64,000 bases of DNA from assembly GCA_016208305.1 (NCBI GenBank), contig JACQYI010000014.1, forward strand, positions 1-64,000, written 5' to 3'. The stretch is from Oscillatoriophycideae cyanobacterium NC_groundwater_1537_Pr4_S-0.65um_50_18 (GTDB lineage: Bacteria > Cyanobacteriota > Cyanobacteriia > Elainellales > Elainellaceae). This document shows positions 46,736 to 54,397 of this stretch, in pieces. The translations under genes and the position numbers were made by a program. The notes below the pieces were generated by a model that had not been told where the DNA came from, did no database searches, and was given only the letters and a program-made list of their open reading frames with translations. How positions within the stretch are numbered: the stretch's first letter is position 1; each line of letters opens with the position of its first letter.

Positions 46736-47263
46736 ATTTGCAACGGTTTGCCACTCTTCAATGAGCAGCGGTGAAACTGACAAGCTAACAGCTTCACTAC
46801 CGAGAGTTGGTAATGTCAGCGTCAGCGGAATTCCCATCTGCAACTGCGGTAGTAGAGGTTGAAGATCGTATTGTCCAACAGTGGGTTCGGGTTGGGCAGC
46901 ATCGGTAAAGATAGTGCTAGAAGCATCTGTTGCCGTTAACGTTTTGCCTAACGAATTGGTTAAGGTCAACGGTTGGGCGCGATCGATTTCCGCTACACCC
47001 GGAAAGCCCACCAGCCTTAACTCAAAGCTGCTTTGACCATCAGGACGAATGCGTTTGAAAGCAACAGACTGCCAGCTATTGCCATGTTGATCTTTGAGGC
47101 TTTGGCGAGATTGATAAACAATTTGCCCAGGCGCTTCTTCGAGTTGCCGGACGGTGGCATTAGCGCTAGGAGAGTTCAGCATTCCTAATCCCCAAAGAAT
47201 AGCCAGTACGACTGCTCCCAGTAACACTAACCCCGAAAAGAACTTTCGAATTCGACATGCCAT
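46727..47263 (-). CDS. DUF3122 family protein
   Basis: A 178-residue membrane-anchored or exported protein (FFSGLVLLGAVVLAILWGLGML, about 8-29). It is followed by the DUF3122 pattern: VRQLEEAPGQIVYQSRQSL, GNSWQSVAFKR, FELRLVGFPGVAEID and GQYDLQPLLPQL. DUF3122 proteins are small beta-rich lumenal or periplasmic proteins of cyanobacteria without a known role. It ends just inside the low-complexity repeat. It follows arsR by 15 bases. Confidence 0.75.
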   Translation of the reverse strand: MACRIRKFFSGLVLLGAVVLAILWGLGMLNSPSANATVRQLEEAPGQIVYQSRQSLKDQHGNSWQSVAFKRIRPDGQSSFELRLVGFPGVAEIDRAQPLTLTNSLGKTLTATDASSTIFTDAAQPEPTVGQYDLQPLLPQLQMGIPLTLTLPTLGSEAVSLSVSPLLIEEWQTVANYE

Positions 47264-47278
47264 AACAATTGCGCTCTA

Positions 47279-47572
47279 TTAATAATTTGAAGCTTTACGA
47301 GTACGAGCACATAAAGCAAGTAAATCCAGATCAATCACCCGGTAATAACGCCAAACTCCTTCCCGACGACAGGCAACAACTCCAGCATTTTTCATCAGGC
47401 GTAGGTGTTTTGAGACATTGCCCTGAAGCAATCCTGTGCGATCGCAAATTTCCTGTACGCTACGTTCCTGATTGCACAGTGCCGCCAGAATTTGTAGTCG
47501 GGTAGGCTCAGCCAGAATTTTAAATCGGCTTGCGAGTGCCTCTAATTCGTCAGGGTTAAAGACTATTTCCAT
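47279..47572 (-). CDS. ArsR-family regulator, possible persulfide sensor
   Basis: A 97-residue winged-helix repressor: FKILAEPTRLQILAALC, RTGLLQGNVSKHLRLMKNAGVV (recognition helix), RREGVWRYYRV wing. The classic ArsR metal-box ELCVCDL is absent. It has Cys33 at the end of helix 2 and Cys88 in the last helix, plus Cys43 and Cys68. A Cys pair on these helices resembles SqrR/BigR-type persulfide sensors, and the gene sits two genes after an SQR-like flavoprotein. It probably represses the train from the 49.7-kb promoter and may act at the related promoters of ado and rogue psbA. Confidence 0.85.
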   Translation of the reverse strand: MEIVFNPDELEALASRFKILAEPTRLQILAALCNQERSVQEICDRTGLLQGNVSKHLRLMKNAGVVACRREGVWRYYRVIDLDLLALCARTRKASNY

Positions 47573-47582
47573 ATCCCTTGCT

Positions 47583-47891
47583 TCACTCTAATAAATTGGG
47601 ATGGCGATGGACGCTGATTAGGTAATGCAGCACTCCCTTTAAAGCACGCCAGTCAATGACAAGATGCATTACGGTAATGCCCAGTGCAATCACACTGAAC
47701 AGAAAATGCACATCGCCCCACTCATGCCTCGTTAGCCCTAAGAACAGCAGCAGTCTTCTTGCCCCTGCTCCCCTTGGCGCAAACCACAGCAGAAAACCCG
47801 TTAATGCCACCAAACTCCAACTAACCAGGAGTGCGATCGCCACCACAGCCTGAGCATAAGCTTTGGGATTAATTGAGCGTCTGAACTTCAT
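47583..47891 (-). CDS. DUF4405-like / cytochrome b-type small membrane protein
   Basis: A 102-residue protein with two to three helices (AVVAIALLVSWSLVALTGFLL and HFLFSVIALGITVMHLVID). The motif HEWGDVHFLFSVIALGITVMHLVIDW places His residues on opposing helices, as in b-haem-binding DUF4405 proteins. It could pass electrons from the SQR-like enzyme to the quinone pool or receive them. GAGGTG precedes the ATG by 9 bases. It is 10 bases upstream of arsR. Confidence 0.75.
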   Translation of the reverse strand: MKFRRSINPKAYAQAVVAIALLVSWSLVALTGFLLWFAPRGAGARRLLLFLGLTRHEWGDVHFLFSVIALGITVMHLVIDWRALKGVLHYLISVHRHPNLLE

Positions 47892-47930
47892 CTTGTCATC
47901 ACCTCTTTTACAGTAGAAGGCTGATCAGTG

Positions 47931-49274
47931 TCATACCTTTACCTGGATGCGCTCTGCACGGGGAGTAACGGGTTCTACCAGCGGCAGCCCGATCGCCCGA
48001 AAACCCCAACGCTCAAACCAGGGAATCGTCCAGCCTAGGCGCATCTTCGTCATAAAATAAGTCTCAAAGATTGCCTTTATCCATGACACCCAAATACCGT
48101 GATAGGTGAGCGCACGACGGCGATTTCCCGACTGATCTGGCAGCAATGGATCGGCTAAAAATAGCGCTCCAGTGTTGCCAAAATCTGCGAAGCAAATGGC
48201 TTGGAGGGTGGGTTGATAATGATTACCAGACGTGACCCCTAACTCTAGAGCAATATTATGGGCAACTGCCAACGCCATTTCTTCGCTCATTAATCCCACC
48301 TTAGGAGCACCCGTGGGAATAGGGGTTTGCTCTACGGCTTTGAGTTGAGTGATCACGCCCACGGCATAAATCGACTCAAAATCAGGATGACGATAGGTGG
48401 GCAATACGGGGATAAACCCCTTGGCATCTGTTAGCCCTGGCGCTTCGCGCAGGAAACGTGGCCCCCTAAAAGGCGGCAAGACCATTGTGTACTTTGATGG
48501 AATCACGCGCCCATCTGCCAGATGAACCGCATCCGGTTCAAAATGCGAAATGGCTGTATTTTCCATCAGCTCAATTTCCCGATCGGCCATGAATTTGCGC
48601 ATCAGCCAGCGGGAGTTATTCATGCCGCTGATGCCTAGATGTCCAGCATAGGGTTCTGAGGTAATAAAGGTAATTGGGACTTGCGATCGCTTCGACGTTG
48701 CGGAGCGACTTCTCAATCCCTTCTGCTGCAAAACATGATGGAGCAAGAAGGCAAACTCATAGGCGGGGCCAAAACAACTAGCTCCCGGTGCCGCACCCAC
48801 TACAATCGGCCCTGGATCGGCTAAGAATTCCTCCCATGCTTTACCTGCCAGTACCGCATGATGCGGATTACATACCGATTGGGTATAGCCTCCCTCCGGC
48901 CCCAACCCTGGAATAGCATCTAGTGCCAGTTCTGGCCCCGTAGCAATGACAGCATAATCGTAGTCCAGCACTCGCGTCACTGCACCATTAGCGCCAGGAT
49001 CGTTGATCGTAAGCTGACGTAACTTCGGATCAATCGCCGTAACAGCCGCGTGAATAAACTCAATGCCATGTTGAGGCACAGTCTTGTTTAAATCTAATTG
49101 AATGTGACTGAGAGACTTTAACCCCAACCCCACCCAAGGCAACGAAGGCACGAACGTAAATTTCAATTGATTTGAAATAAGCGTGATCTGATGTTCACGC
49201 GGCAAGGCGTGCCTCAATTCATAAGCAGCAGGCAATCCTCCTAGTCCAGCCCCAATGACAACAACACGAGCCAT
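47931..49274 (-). CDS. sqr: sulfide:quinone oxidoreductase-like flavoprotein
   Basis: A 447-residue FAD disulfide reductase with VVIGAGLGGLPAAYEL at the N-terminus, YAVIATGPE, and GVITQLKAVEQTPIPTGAPKVG near the second FAD site. Three Cys match the SQR catalytic set in spacing: Cys135 (SVCNPHH), Cys167 (GASCFGPAYEF) and Cys361 (AICFADFG). The C-terminus carries an amphipathic/hydrophobic segment (IKAIFETYFMTKMRLGW) suited to membrane attachment. SQR oxidises sulfide to sulfane sulfur and reduces plastoquinone. Rhodanese, DUF2892 and an ArsR sensor in the same train support this. A related flavocytochrome-c sulfide dehydrogenase or NDH-2-like role is less likely. AGGAG is 8 bases before the ATG. 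Confidence 0.8.
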   Translation of the reverse strand: MARVVVIGAGLGGLPAAYELRHALPREHQITLISNQLKFTFVPSLPWVGLGLKSLSHIQLDLNKTVPQHGIEFIHAAVTAIDPKLRQLTINDPGANGAVTRVLDYDYAVIATGPELALDAIPGLGPEGGYTQSVCNPHHAVLAGKAWEEFLADPGPIVVGAAPGASCFGPAYEFAFLLHHVLQQKGLRSRSATSKRSQVPITFITSEPYAGHLGISGMNNSRWLMRKFMADREIELMENTAISHFEPDAVHLADGRVIPSKYTMVLPPFRGPRFLREAPGLTDAKGFIPVLPTYRHPDFESIYAVGVITQLKAVEQTPIPTGAPKVGLMSEEMALAVAHNIALELGVTSGNHYQPTLQAICFADFGNTGALFLADPLLPDQSGNRRRALTYHGIWVSWIKAIFETYFMTKMRLGWTIPWFERWGFRAIGLPLVEPVTPRAERIQVKV

Positions 49275-49317
49275 AATAGCGACTCCTAAAGGTTAAGTTT
49301 TAAATGAAGTGTTAAAT

Positions 49318-49440
49318 AACGCAGGTGGGTGAGTGAGTGGGTAGGTGAGTGGATGGGTGAGTGAGTAGGTGGGTAAGATTATTTCGTCATCCCATCATCC
49401 TGCTCTCCCATCATCCTGCCCTCCCATCATCTCTCTCTCA
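49318..49440. repeat. low-complexity repeat between DUF2892 and sqr
   Basis: GGTGGGTGAGTGAGTGGG units are followed by CATCCTGCTCTCCCATCATCC units. The repeat touches the 3' end of the DUF2892 gene, whose last residues (GVRER) are encoded in it. Confidence 0.8.
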
Positions 49441-49648
49441 CTCCCAGCTTTTTCAGCAGCACAATTAACGGACACCAGTTCGTAAAAGCCGATTGCAGCA
49501 GATTTAGCCCCACAAACGCTGTCAAAAATAGCCATCTTGGATTGATTAACGATAGCGACAAGCTTATGAGTACGATGCTTCCGGCAATCAAACGTATCCA
49601 CTGATGCTGAGTCCAGGGTTGCTTATGACTGGTTATCGGCTCCAGCAT
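49427..49648 (-). CDS. DUF2892 (YgaP-type transmembrane) protein
   Basis: A 73-residue membrane protein with two helices (LIAGSIVLISLSLSLI and WLFLTAFVGLNLLQSAF). The family end motif FTNWCPLIVLLKKLG includes the conserved Cys. In YgaP this domain follows a rhodanese and is implicated in export of thiocyanate-like or sulfur species; here rhodanese is a separate gene of the same train. First gene of the minus-strand train; GGAGG lies 5 bases before the ATG. Confidence 0.88.
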   Translation of the reverse strand: MLEPITSHKQPWTQHQWIRLIAGSIVLISLSLSLINPRWLFLTAFVGLNLLQSAFTNWCPLIVLLKKLGVRER

Positions 49649-49674
49649 GAAGACCTCCAGGGATTGATAAAATC

Positions 49675-49703
49675 ATTATACTACTATACAGTCATATAAG
49701 TAA
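49675..49703 (-). promoter_or_regulatory. promoter/operator of the SQR gene train
   Basis: On the minus strand TTATATGACTGTA precedes TAGTAG and a perfect TATAAT -10 (49675-49680); the -35 region is poor (TTACTT). TATA-TGACTG-TATA is itself an imperfect palindrome between -35 and -10, a classic repressor position. It is the same element as at the rogue psbA and ado promoters (TATATGGCTGT). Confidence 0.6.
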
Positions 49704-50375
49704 TTAACTTAAATACTAAAAAACATTTACATAGTCATTAGGCATCTACCCCTTGATAAAACATGCGGCGTTACATAATGGCGAAATGAATTTGGGTTAG
49801 CTTTGATGCAATGTCCAGAAGGTAACCTTGATGTAATTTGCTTTCCCTAGGAGACTGGAGACATTTGTTGGAGCTAAAAAACAAAATCTGGCTCAGCCGA
49901 TCGCTTTAGAGCAGGCATCTCAGACTAGGTATTAGCTGATCATCGTGCGAATTTTTTTGAACTGTGGTGGGGCAGCGTTGAATCATGGCGCTTTCATTTC
50001 TAGGCTTTTGTGGCAAGCCCTAACTCTTTAGCCGGTCAAGTAGCCTCACGCTTTTTCGTTGTAAGTAACGTTCACATCTGTAGCGCACTGAGACTCAAAA
50101 TCCGCAAAAACTTAAGATGGCTTGATCTGTCTATGCCCCTGCAATAGATGAAGTTGACCCTACGTTACAGAGGAGTAAGCCTGTTTCTTTAGAGGTTGCT
50201 AACGATCGCTCCCATACGTTCATGCGCAAGATGAATCTGGGCTAGATTGCCCCTGTTGTCGTCAATCTATGCCCACCAATCCCTAAACGATCGCCTCTAG
50301 CCCGCAAAACTCTTTTCCTTACAGAAAAAGTACCCCCGATCAACTCCTATTAAGCACTTGCCCCAAATCAATGGC
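49704..50375. other. long gap without recognised gene
   Basis: No ORF of convincing length or family is seen in either direction. The DNA is AT-rich near the SQR promoter and then resembles decayed coding or leader sequence; I can name nothing in it. Confidence 0.5.
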
Positions 50376-51269
50376 CTACCGTTGTGGTTTCGCCAACATT
50401 GCAGCGTAAGGGGTTTCATGCAAATGAGCTTTGTAGGCTGAACCAAACAGAATCAGTTTGGCCGTAATTACAGCTTGCATCGCCGTGATGGTTGCTGCCG
50501 CAATCTCCAGCAAATCTTGGGTCTCATCTCCACACATGCCTTGTTTCAATGCCTGCATGTAAGCTTGCCGTACTTCGGTATTGACGTTAAACTTACAAAC
50601 TCCCAGCTGGATTGATTGGCTAATCATCGCTTCTGGTAATCCTGATGCGCCATGAAGCACCAGAGGAACCTGAATTAGGCGGCGAATTTTGGCAAGGCGA
50701 TCGAAATCTAGACGCGGCGGACTTTGGTATTCTCCATGCACATTACCAATCGTCACCGCTAGCGCATCCACCTTAGTCGCTTGCACAAACTCAATTGCCT
50801 GTTCAGGATCTGTCATTTTTGCTTCTTTTTCAGCAACGGTTAAACCATCCTCAGTGCCGCTGATTCTGCCGATTTCAGCCTCTACGATGCCATGATGTGC
50901 ATGAACAAGTCGGGTCATCTCTCGCGTAAAGGCTAAATTTTGTTCATAGGGCAGATGAGAACCATCCACCATAATCGAGGTCATCCCTGACTGAAGAGCT
51001 TCATGAATATCAGCCGCTGCACTGCTGTGATCGAGGTGAACGGCGATCGGCACAGTAGCAGATCGAGCGGCCTCTAGACACATGGCAATTAAAGGCGATC
51101 GCCCATACTTTAGCGCACTAGGGTGAAGTTGCAGTAGAGCCGGACTGCGGTTAAACTCTGCCGCATTGATAACGGCTTTTACGCCTTCTAAATTGTAAAC
51201 ATTAAACCCGCCGATCGCATAAATGTTGCGTCGGGCGGTTTCCAGCAATTCTTGGGTAGAAGCCAGCAT
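50376..51269 (-). CDS. class II fructose/tagatose-bisphosphate aldolase family protein
   Basis: A 297-residue class II aldolase of the short (GatY/KbaY-like) type, distinct from the longer Calvin-cycle enzyme. Zinc and substrate motifs are present: AVHLDHSSAAADI, SIMVDGSHLP, VEAEIGRISGTEDG, IGNVHGEY, LHGASGLP and FNVNTEVR. It would cleave or condense a ketose bisphosphate with DHAP; which sugar is not decidable. ATG 51269 was preferred to an upstream TTG at 51293. Apparently monocistronic and not part of the SQR train. Confidence 0.85.
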   Translation of the reverse strand: MLASTQELLETARRNIYAIGGFNVYNLEGVKAVINAAEFNRSPALLQLHPSALKYGRSPLIAMCLEAARSATVPIAVHLDHSSAAADIHEALQSGMTSIMVDGSHLPYEQNLAFTREMTRLVHAHHGIVEAEIGRISGTEDGLTVAEKEAKMTDPEQAIEFVQATKVDALAVTIGNVHGEYQSPPRLDFDRLAKIRRLIQVPLVLHGASGLPEAMISQSIQLGVCKFNVNTEVRQAYMQALKQGMCGDETQDLLEIAAATITAMQAVITAKLILFGSAYKAHLHETPYAAMLAKPQR

Positions 51270-51397
51270 AATTCTTTGCGCTGCCGTAATCAAATCTGGG
51301 TTAAATCTTATGCTGAGATGCGGCCTATCTAAGTTACAAGTTATTTCAGATCAAGGTTAATAGTGTGTCAATGATTGACTGGCGTGCTGGAGTAAAC

Positions 51398-51432
51398 GGG
51401 TAGAGGGGAAACTCTCATCTCCCCCTCTACCC
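51398..51432. repeat. hairpin repeat, copy 1 (left of D1' gene)
   Basis: GGGTAGAGGGG (51398-51408) pairs with CCCCTCTACCC (51422-51432). The element continues with CGCCAACTCTTATTTAATT. An almost identical copy in opposite orientation lies at 53479-53513, and a fragment of the CTACCCGCCAACTATTACG end lies at 63400. Confidence 0.8.
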
Positions 51433-52182
51433 GCCAACTCTTATTTAATTGACCACTAGTTGGAGTAAAGATTGTTGCGATTCATGTCCCAAACCACTCA
51501 TAGCTATTTGTTGCTCATTCTTGAGCAAGTTTGGCAGTGCTGGCAAGACTTGGACTCGCTAGTCACAGGTTTGAAAGACATATCGCTCGATCATTTCGCA
51601 TTCTACACTGTGAGTCCTGGTACAAGTCGAAAAAGCTGCTGTTCACATACAAGACTTGTTCGCGTGAGCCTCTCCGCAAGAGGTGACGTTACCCACATCA
51701 TCTTCAGGTATACATCGTTCGCGCAACGATTCTTTCGGGGAAACTCATAAATAATCGATTTTACAGACTTTAGAGAAAGCAGCGCCGTTCCAGAGAGTAG
51801 GTCTGTCTGAGGTCACGCAGGGCTTGAATCTGTCGGGCTGAAGCCATATTTCTCTGATGAACTAGGCTGTCTGGATGACAGCTCGATGACTCATCTTGAA
51901 GGGGTGCAGAGGGGGTTGGAGAAGGGGGATGCAAGATCTCTGAAAGCTTCGAGAGCGAGCTTAACCATTGAATAGAGCGAGTAGTCATTAGATGGGCCTA
52001 ATAGGTTTCATGTATACTACAAACATAATACAATGCACTACAAGGCGTCAAGGGCAGACTACAATGTTTTGGGAAAGCGAGGGGGAAAGTATAGGGGTGC
52101 AGTCTAGAGCCATTGACCTCACTGCATCGCCAAGATGATCCAATGGGCGATCGTCAGCCTACAAGGTTTTGCATTATTCTCA
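51433..52182. other. gap upstream of the D1' gene
   Basis: Apart from a weak 72-codon ORF (51770-51988, minus) nothing is recognised. A 92-codon plus-strand frame at 51472-51750 has no family signal and I do not call it. Confidence 0.45.
51770..51988 (-). CDS. possible small hypothetical protein
   Basis: A 72-codon ORF with an ATG start and a Ser/Pro-rich middle. The C-terminus (MASARQIQALRDLRQTYSLE) looks helical. It is divergent from the D1' gene about 300 bases away. No family recognised and the ribosome-binding site is poor, so it may be a chance ORF. Confidence 0.3.
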   Translation of the reverse strand: MTTRSIQWLSSLSKLSEILHPPSPTPSAPLQDESSSCHPDSLVHQRNMASARQIQALRDLRQTYSLERRCFL

Positions 52183-52211
52183 TTGACAAATATATAACTA
52201 GAAAGTTATAA
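52183..52211 (+). promoter_or_regulatory. D1' psbA promoter with internal inverted repeat
   Basis: TTGACA (52183-52188) and TTATAA (52206-52211) are spaced 17 bases. Between and over the -10 lies TATAACT-AGAA-AGTTATA (52193-52210), a perfect 7-base inverted repeat. AGTTATA also overlaps the -10 of the ado promoter. The leader would be about 75-80 bases. Confidence 0.65.
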
Positions 52212-52294
52212 AATAATATAGTCAAGTTTTACTTGCTTGATATTTACCCTATCTCATATCACTTCATGCATTTCGTGCATTGAAAATTGGAATT

Positions 52295-53377
52295 ATGACC
52301 ACATTATTGGAACGAAGAAGCTCAACGAACGCTTGGGAAAGACTGTGCAACTGGATTACCAGCGTTGAAAACCGCTTATATATCGGTTGGTTTGGGGTGT
52401 TGCTCATTCCAACGGCTTTAGTAGCTGCCATCGTTTTCATCATTGCAATGATTGCGGCTCCTCCAGTCGATATTGACGGCATCCGCGAACCTGTGTCGGG
52501 ATCTTTGCTTTACGGCAATAACCTGATGACAGCTGCAATAGTACCCACGTCAAACGCGATCGGACTACACTTTTACCCTATTTGGGAAGCCAGTTCAATG
52601 GATGAATGGCTTTACAATGGCGGTCCCTGGCAAATGATTGTGTTTCATTTCTTGATTGGCATTTATGCCTACATGGGACGGCAATGGGAATTGAGTTATC
52701 GCTTAGGAATGCGTCCCTGGATTCCAGTTGCCTATTCGGCTCCGGTAGCAGCGGCCACCTCGGTATTGCTAATCTATCCCATTGGGCAAGGCAGTTTTTC
52801 AGATGGACTAATGCTGGGCGTATCGGGCACTTTCAATTTCATGATTGTCTTCACCGCAGAACACAATATTCTGTTGCATCCGTTCCATATGCTGGGTGTA
52901 GCAGGTGTCTTTGGAGGAGCCTTGTTTAGTGCCATGCATGGTTCTCTAGTCACATCTTCTCTAGTGCGAGAAACTTCCGAAGTTGAGTCTCAGAACTATG
53001 GCTATAAATTTGGGCAAGAGGAAGAAACATACAATATCGTCGCAGCTCATGGCTATTTTGGTCGCCTGATCTTCCAATATGCCAGCTTTAACAACTCCCG
53101 ATCGCTACACTTCTTTCTAGCGGCTTGGCCTGTTGTGGGCATCTGGTTTGCGGCATTAGGCATCAGCACCATGTCATTTAACCTGAATGGGTTTAATTTC
53201 AACAACTCGGTGCTAGACAGCGAAGGGCGGGCAATTCCTACTTGGGCAGATCTCCTGAACCGAGCAAACCTGGGAATTGAAGTCATGCATGAGCGCAACG
53301 CTCACAATTTTCCGCTCGATCTGGCTGCGGGCGAAGCCCAACCTATTGCTTTGAAGGCTCCTGTGATCGCAGGTTAA
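52295..53377 (+). CDS. psbA: photosystem II D1' isoform (microaerobic-type D1)
   Basis: A 360-residue complete D1. All Mn4CaO5 ligands are present (Asp170, Glu189, His332, Glu333, His337, Asp342, Ala344), as are Tyr161, His190 and the QB Ser264, with a cleavable C-terminal tail. It carries the three marker changes of the low-oxygen isoform D1' (Gly80 to Ala, Phe158 to Leu, Thr286 to Ala). It also has Cys144 to Pro and Pro173 to Met as in Thermosynechococcus PsbA2, and Gln187 to Thr. It should support water oxidation with altered YZ/pheophytin energetics. Start ATG 52295 gives the standard MTT N-terminus. It lies alone, flanked by inverted hairpin repeats. Confidence 0.93.
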   Translation: MTTLLERRSSTNAWERLCNWITSVENRLYIGWFGVLLIPTALVAAIVFIIAMIAAPPVDIDGIREPVSGSLLYGNNLMTAAIVPTSNAIGLHFYPIWEASSMDEWLYNGGPWQMIVFHFLIGIYAYMGRQWELSYRLGMRPWIPVAYSAPVAAATSVLLIYPIGQGSFSDGLMLGVSGTFNFMIVFTAEHNILLHPFHMLGVAGVFGGALFSAMHGSLVTSSLVRETSEVESQNYGYKFGQEEETYNIVAAHGYFGRLIFQYASFNNSRSLHFFLAAWPVVGIWFAALGISTMSFNLNGFNFNNSVLDSEGRAIPTWADLLNRANLGIEVMHERNAHNFPLDLAAGEAQPIALKAPVIAG

Positions 53378-53478
53378 TCACCTGATTAGCATGGTTTAAG
53401 GGAGTGTAATTTCATCGTCAACTTTTCGCCTCTAGGGGGCAGTCAAGTAGTAGTTGGCGTAATAGTTGGCGGATAAAC

Positions 53479-53513
53479 GGGTAGAGGGGTAGATGAGAGT
53501 TTCCCCTCTACCC
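53479..53513. repeat. hairpin repeat, copy 2 (right of D1' gene)
   Basis: GGGTAGAGGGG (53479-53489) pairs with CCCCTCTACCC (53503-53513). Its reverse complement matches copy 1 over about 36 bases with one difference (loop AAACTCTCATCT). The adjoining TAGTTGGCGTAATAGTTGGCGG corresponds to the CCGCCAACTATTACG extension seen at 63.4 kb. Confidence 0.8.
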
Positions 53514-53570
53514 ATTCACTTATTCACCCATTCGCCCCATGAACTAGCCCAGTCCCAAATCATAATACCG

Positions 53571-53586
53571 ATATATCGCGATATAT
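53571..53586. promoter_or_regulatory. PadR operator candidate (perfect palindrome)
   Basis: ATATATCGCGATATAT is a perfect 16-base palindrome 44 bases upstream of the PadR start codon. Its position suggests autoregulation by the downstream PadR protein. Confidence 0.7.
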
Positions 53587-53630
53587 TTTTATTTGTTCTA
53601 TACTTGAGAAAGTTGTTGAGACACAAATTC

Positions 53631-54212
53631 ATGTTTAGACACTTTTACACACCGGCTTGGGCAGGCGCTGACTCCGATGAATCCTTTTATCGCCCTTGGT
53701 TTCAGCATGGCAAACGACCTCATGGCAAGCCTGATATGTTTGGCTTTGGTGGCGAAGATGAACCCCGGACTCGTCGGGGAGACATTAAATTTCTGCTGCT
53801 AGAGTTGTTAGCTGAGCAGCCCAGCCACGGCTACGACTTAATCAAACGCATGGAATCTCGCAATGGTGGCTTTCGTCGCCTCAGTCCTGGTTCTGTCTAT
53901 CCCACGCTGCAACTGCTAGAAGATGGCGGATATGTGATCAGCGAGACTACAGTGGGTAAGCGAGTTTACACCATTACAGATGAGGGGAGACAGTTCTTGG
54001 CTGAACGTGCTTCTCAAGAACCGCAAGCTGGCTCTTGGGAGGGATTCAGAAATAAACCGCAAGAGTTTAATCAATTGCGACAGGCGGCGATGGAGTTGGC
54101 GGGAGCAGTGATGCAGGTAGCTCGAAGCGGCAATTCCGATCGCATCAATCGTGTCAAGGATCTGTTAGAGCGAACGAAGCGAGAGATCTACGCAATGCTG
54201 GCAGAGGAATAG
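53631..54212 (+). CDS. PadR-family transcriptional regulator
   Basis: A 193-residue protein: an N-terminal His/Phe/Gly-rich extension of about 45 residues, then the PadR winged helix (RGDIKFLLLELLAEQPSHGYDLIKRM, LSPGSVYPTLQLLEDGGYV, KRVYTITDEGRQFLAER) and a C-terminal coiled coil for dimerisation. ATG 53631 was chosen because upstream codons would run through the hairpin repeat and the palindrome. Ligand unknown. No adjacent co-directional target gene, so it may act on itself and distant genes. Confidence 0.88.
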   Translation: MFRHFYTPAWAGADSDESFYRPWFQHGKRPHGKPDMFGFGGEDEPRTRRGDIKFLLLELLAEQPSHGYDLIKRMESRNGGFRRLSPGSVYPTLQLLEDGGYVISETTVGKRVYTITDEGRQFLAERASQEPQAGSWEGFRNKPQEFNQLRQAAMELAGAVMQVARSGNSDRINRVKDLLERTKREIYAMLAEE

Positions 54213-54397
54213 CGGTTGCAAGACCAGCAAACCGATCGCTGCATAGGACATAACTTAAGTGTAGAATATCCTAAAGATTTTTCGCGATCGCCCTTTCCAA
54301 CACAAGTGCAAACTTTAGTCATAAGTCTAGGACATGGTTGTGGAAACGGAGAGTGCCCACAACCATGTCCTAGCAGCCACGTCTTAAATCTTTGATC

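Noticed and set aside
40160-49440. CRISPR array in the repeat-rich gaps
   Set aside because: Units are irregular, low-complexity and lack constant spacers; no cas genes.
51472-51750. 92-codon plus-strand ORF before the D1' gene
   Set aside because: No recognisable domain, TTG start, low-complexity Cys/Ser end; not supported.
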